A stretch of DNA of 51,348 nt from Ophiostoma sp. CBS 140.51 (Eukaryota; Ascomycota; Sordariomycetes; Ophiostomatales; Ophiostomataceae). Position numbers and translations under genes: made by a program. Positions 50,717 through 51,348 of this stretch are shown here, one piece after another. Position 1 is the stretch's first letter. Every line of letters begins with the position of its first letter. The stretch lies in the NCBI GenBank assembly GCA_029298735.1, contig JANSLP010000244.1, positions 1 through 51,348 on the forward strand. The letters run 5' to 3'. The notes beneath the pieces are model-generated. The model saw nothing but the letters and a program-made list of their open reading frames with translations, did no database searches and was not told the DNA's origin.

Positions 50717-51348
50717 CAAAGAGTGTGGCGATGTGCACGTTTATGCCAATGACGTCTCGTCTCAACTCAAATTGCTGTGCCGTACAGTGATAGCGACAAA
50801 ACAGCAGTGACGGACGGTCTTTGACGGTCTCGACCGCTCTCTTTTGGGACTCTAGGACTCCTTCCGTTTTTGTCTTTTTTGTCTTGTTTTGCACTTCCAT
50901 TCTGCACCTTCCGTGCTCTGCCCGCTAATCACTAATGCGTGTGTCCTGCAACTGCCGTAAGGCTGAATTGGTGTGTACTCGTCTTGTCTTCCACTGCCAG
51001 TTCTGGAGTTCTGGACTCTTTGAACTCATGCGGAGGCAAGCACGTACGAATACGAAACAAATCAGATGCAAGAGAAAGCGAAGAATAAGGGAAAGAGACG
51101 ACCGCACACAGGTGGCCGATCTAGGGTCATTCAGAGCATACACCTCCAAGACCTCGTCGGCTCGACACGGAAATTTTTAGCGCCTTGGCATTGATCCTTC
51201 GCACGGTCAGTGACTTCTGAATTTCACCAAGTCCCTGCGCACGGATTATATTCTTAATCTTAATAGCATATGCAGAGTATATGCGAAAACTTACGGTCTT
51301 AAAAAAATTATTATTATCAAGGTTTTTTTTTCAAAAAAAAGGTTAAAA
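50717..51348. other. Right-edge intergenic DNA
   Basis: Promoter side of the MTQ1 gene followed by AT-rich DNA with A/T runs (51260-51348). No gene, RNA or repeat element was recognised. Confidence 0.5.

Overview
This window looks like nuclear DNA of a filamentous ascomycete fungus, most likely a Sordariomycete; I would not name a genus from sequence alone. The evidence is short introns (about 50-350 nt) with GTAAGT/GTATGT-type donors and CTRAC branch sites, a Zn2Cys6 transcription factor, and full-length orthologues of fungal housekeeping proteins. I see no rRNA, complete tRNA, CRISPR array or intact transposon. About ten genes are confidently assigned, and splice junctions were worked out by hand from reading frame plus consensus. 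Layout. 1-4.6 kb: a possible RS-rich gene edge, then a Zn2Cys6 regulator (-) and a sugar-porter transporter (+) transcribed divergently from a 0.4 kb promoter. 4.6-15.8 kb: an accessory island with a frameshifted SNF2 helicase relic, a ~1000-residue protein that resembles a GHKL ATPase with an eroded ATP site, a duplicated E-box (CACGTG) array, a member of a fungal hypothetical family with possible restriction-endonuclease fold, and a tRNA-like B-box fragment. 15.8-18.8 kb: a ferric reductase and the proteasome assembly chaperone PAC3. 18.8-22.1 kb: a long gene-free stretch ending in a TATA box and CT-rich leader. 22.1-23.9 kb: NAD formate dehydrogenase with a start codon that stands alone as its first coding exon. 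24.3-37.0 kb: SEC16 (-) and the NEO1-type flippase (+), divergent across 1.6 kb and both secretory-pathway genes. 37.3-41.0 kb: CYC2-like (-) and AIM32-like (+), divergent and both mitochondrial redox proteins. 41.2-45.8 kb: a LAT-type amino acid transporter and a three-exon APH-type kinase. 46.3-50.7 kb: mitochondrial leucyl-tRNA synthetase (+), with a 13-codon overlapping uORF, and the release-factor glutamine methyltransferase MTQ1 (-), convergent and both for mitochondrial translation. From 15.8 kb rightwards the window is conserved core genome with several functionally matched neighbours. The 4.6-15.8 kb part is the less conserved, rearranged portion and the best place to look for something new.
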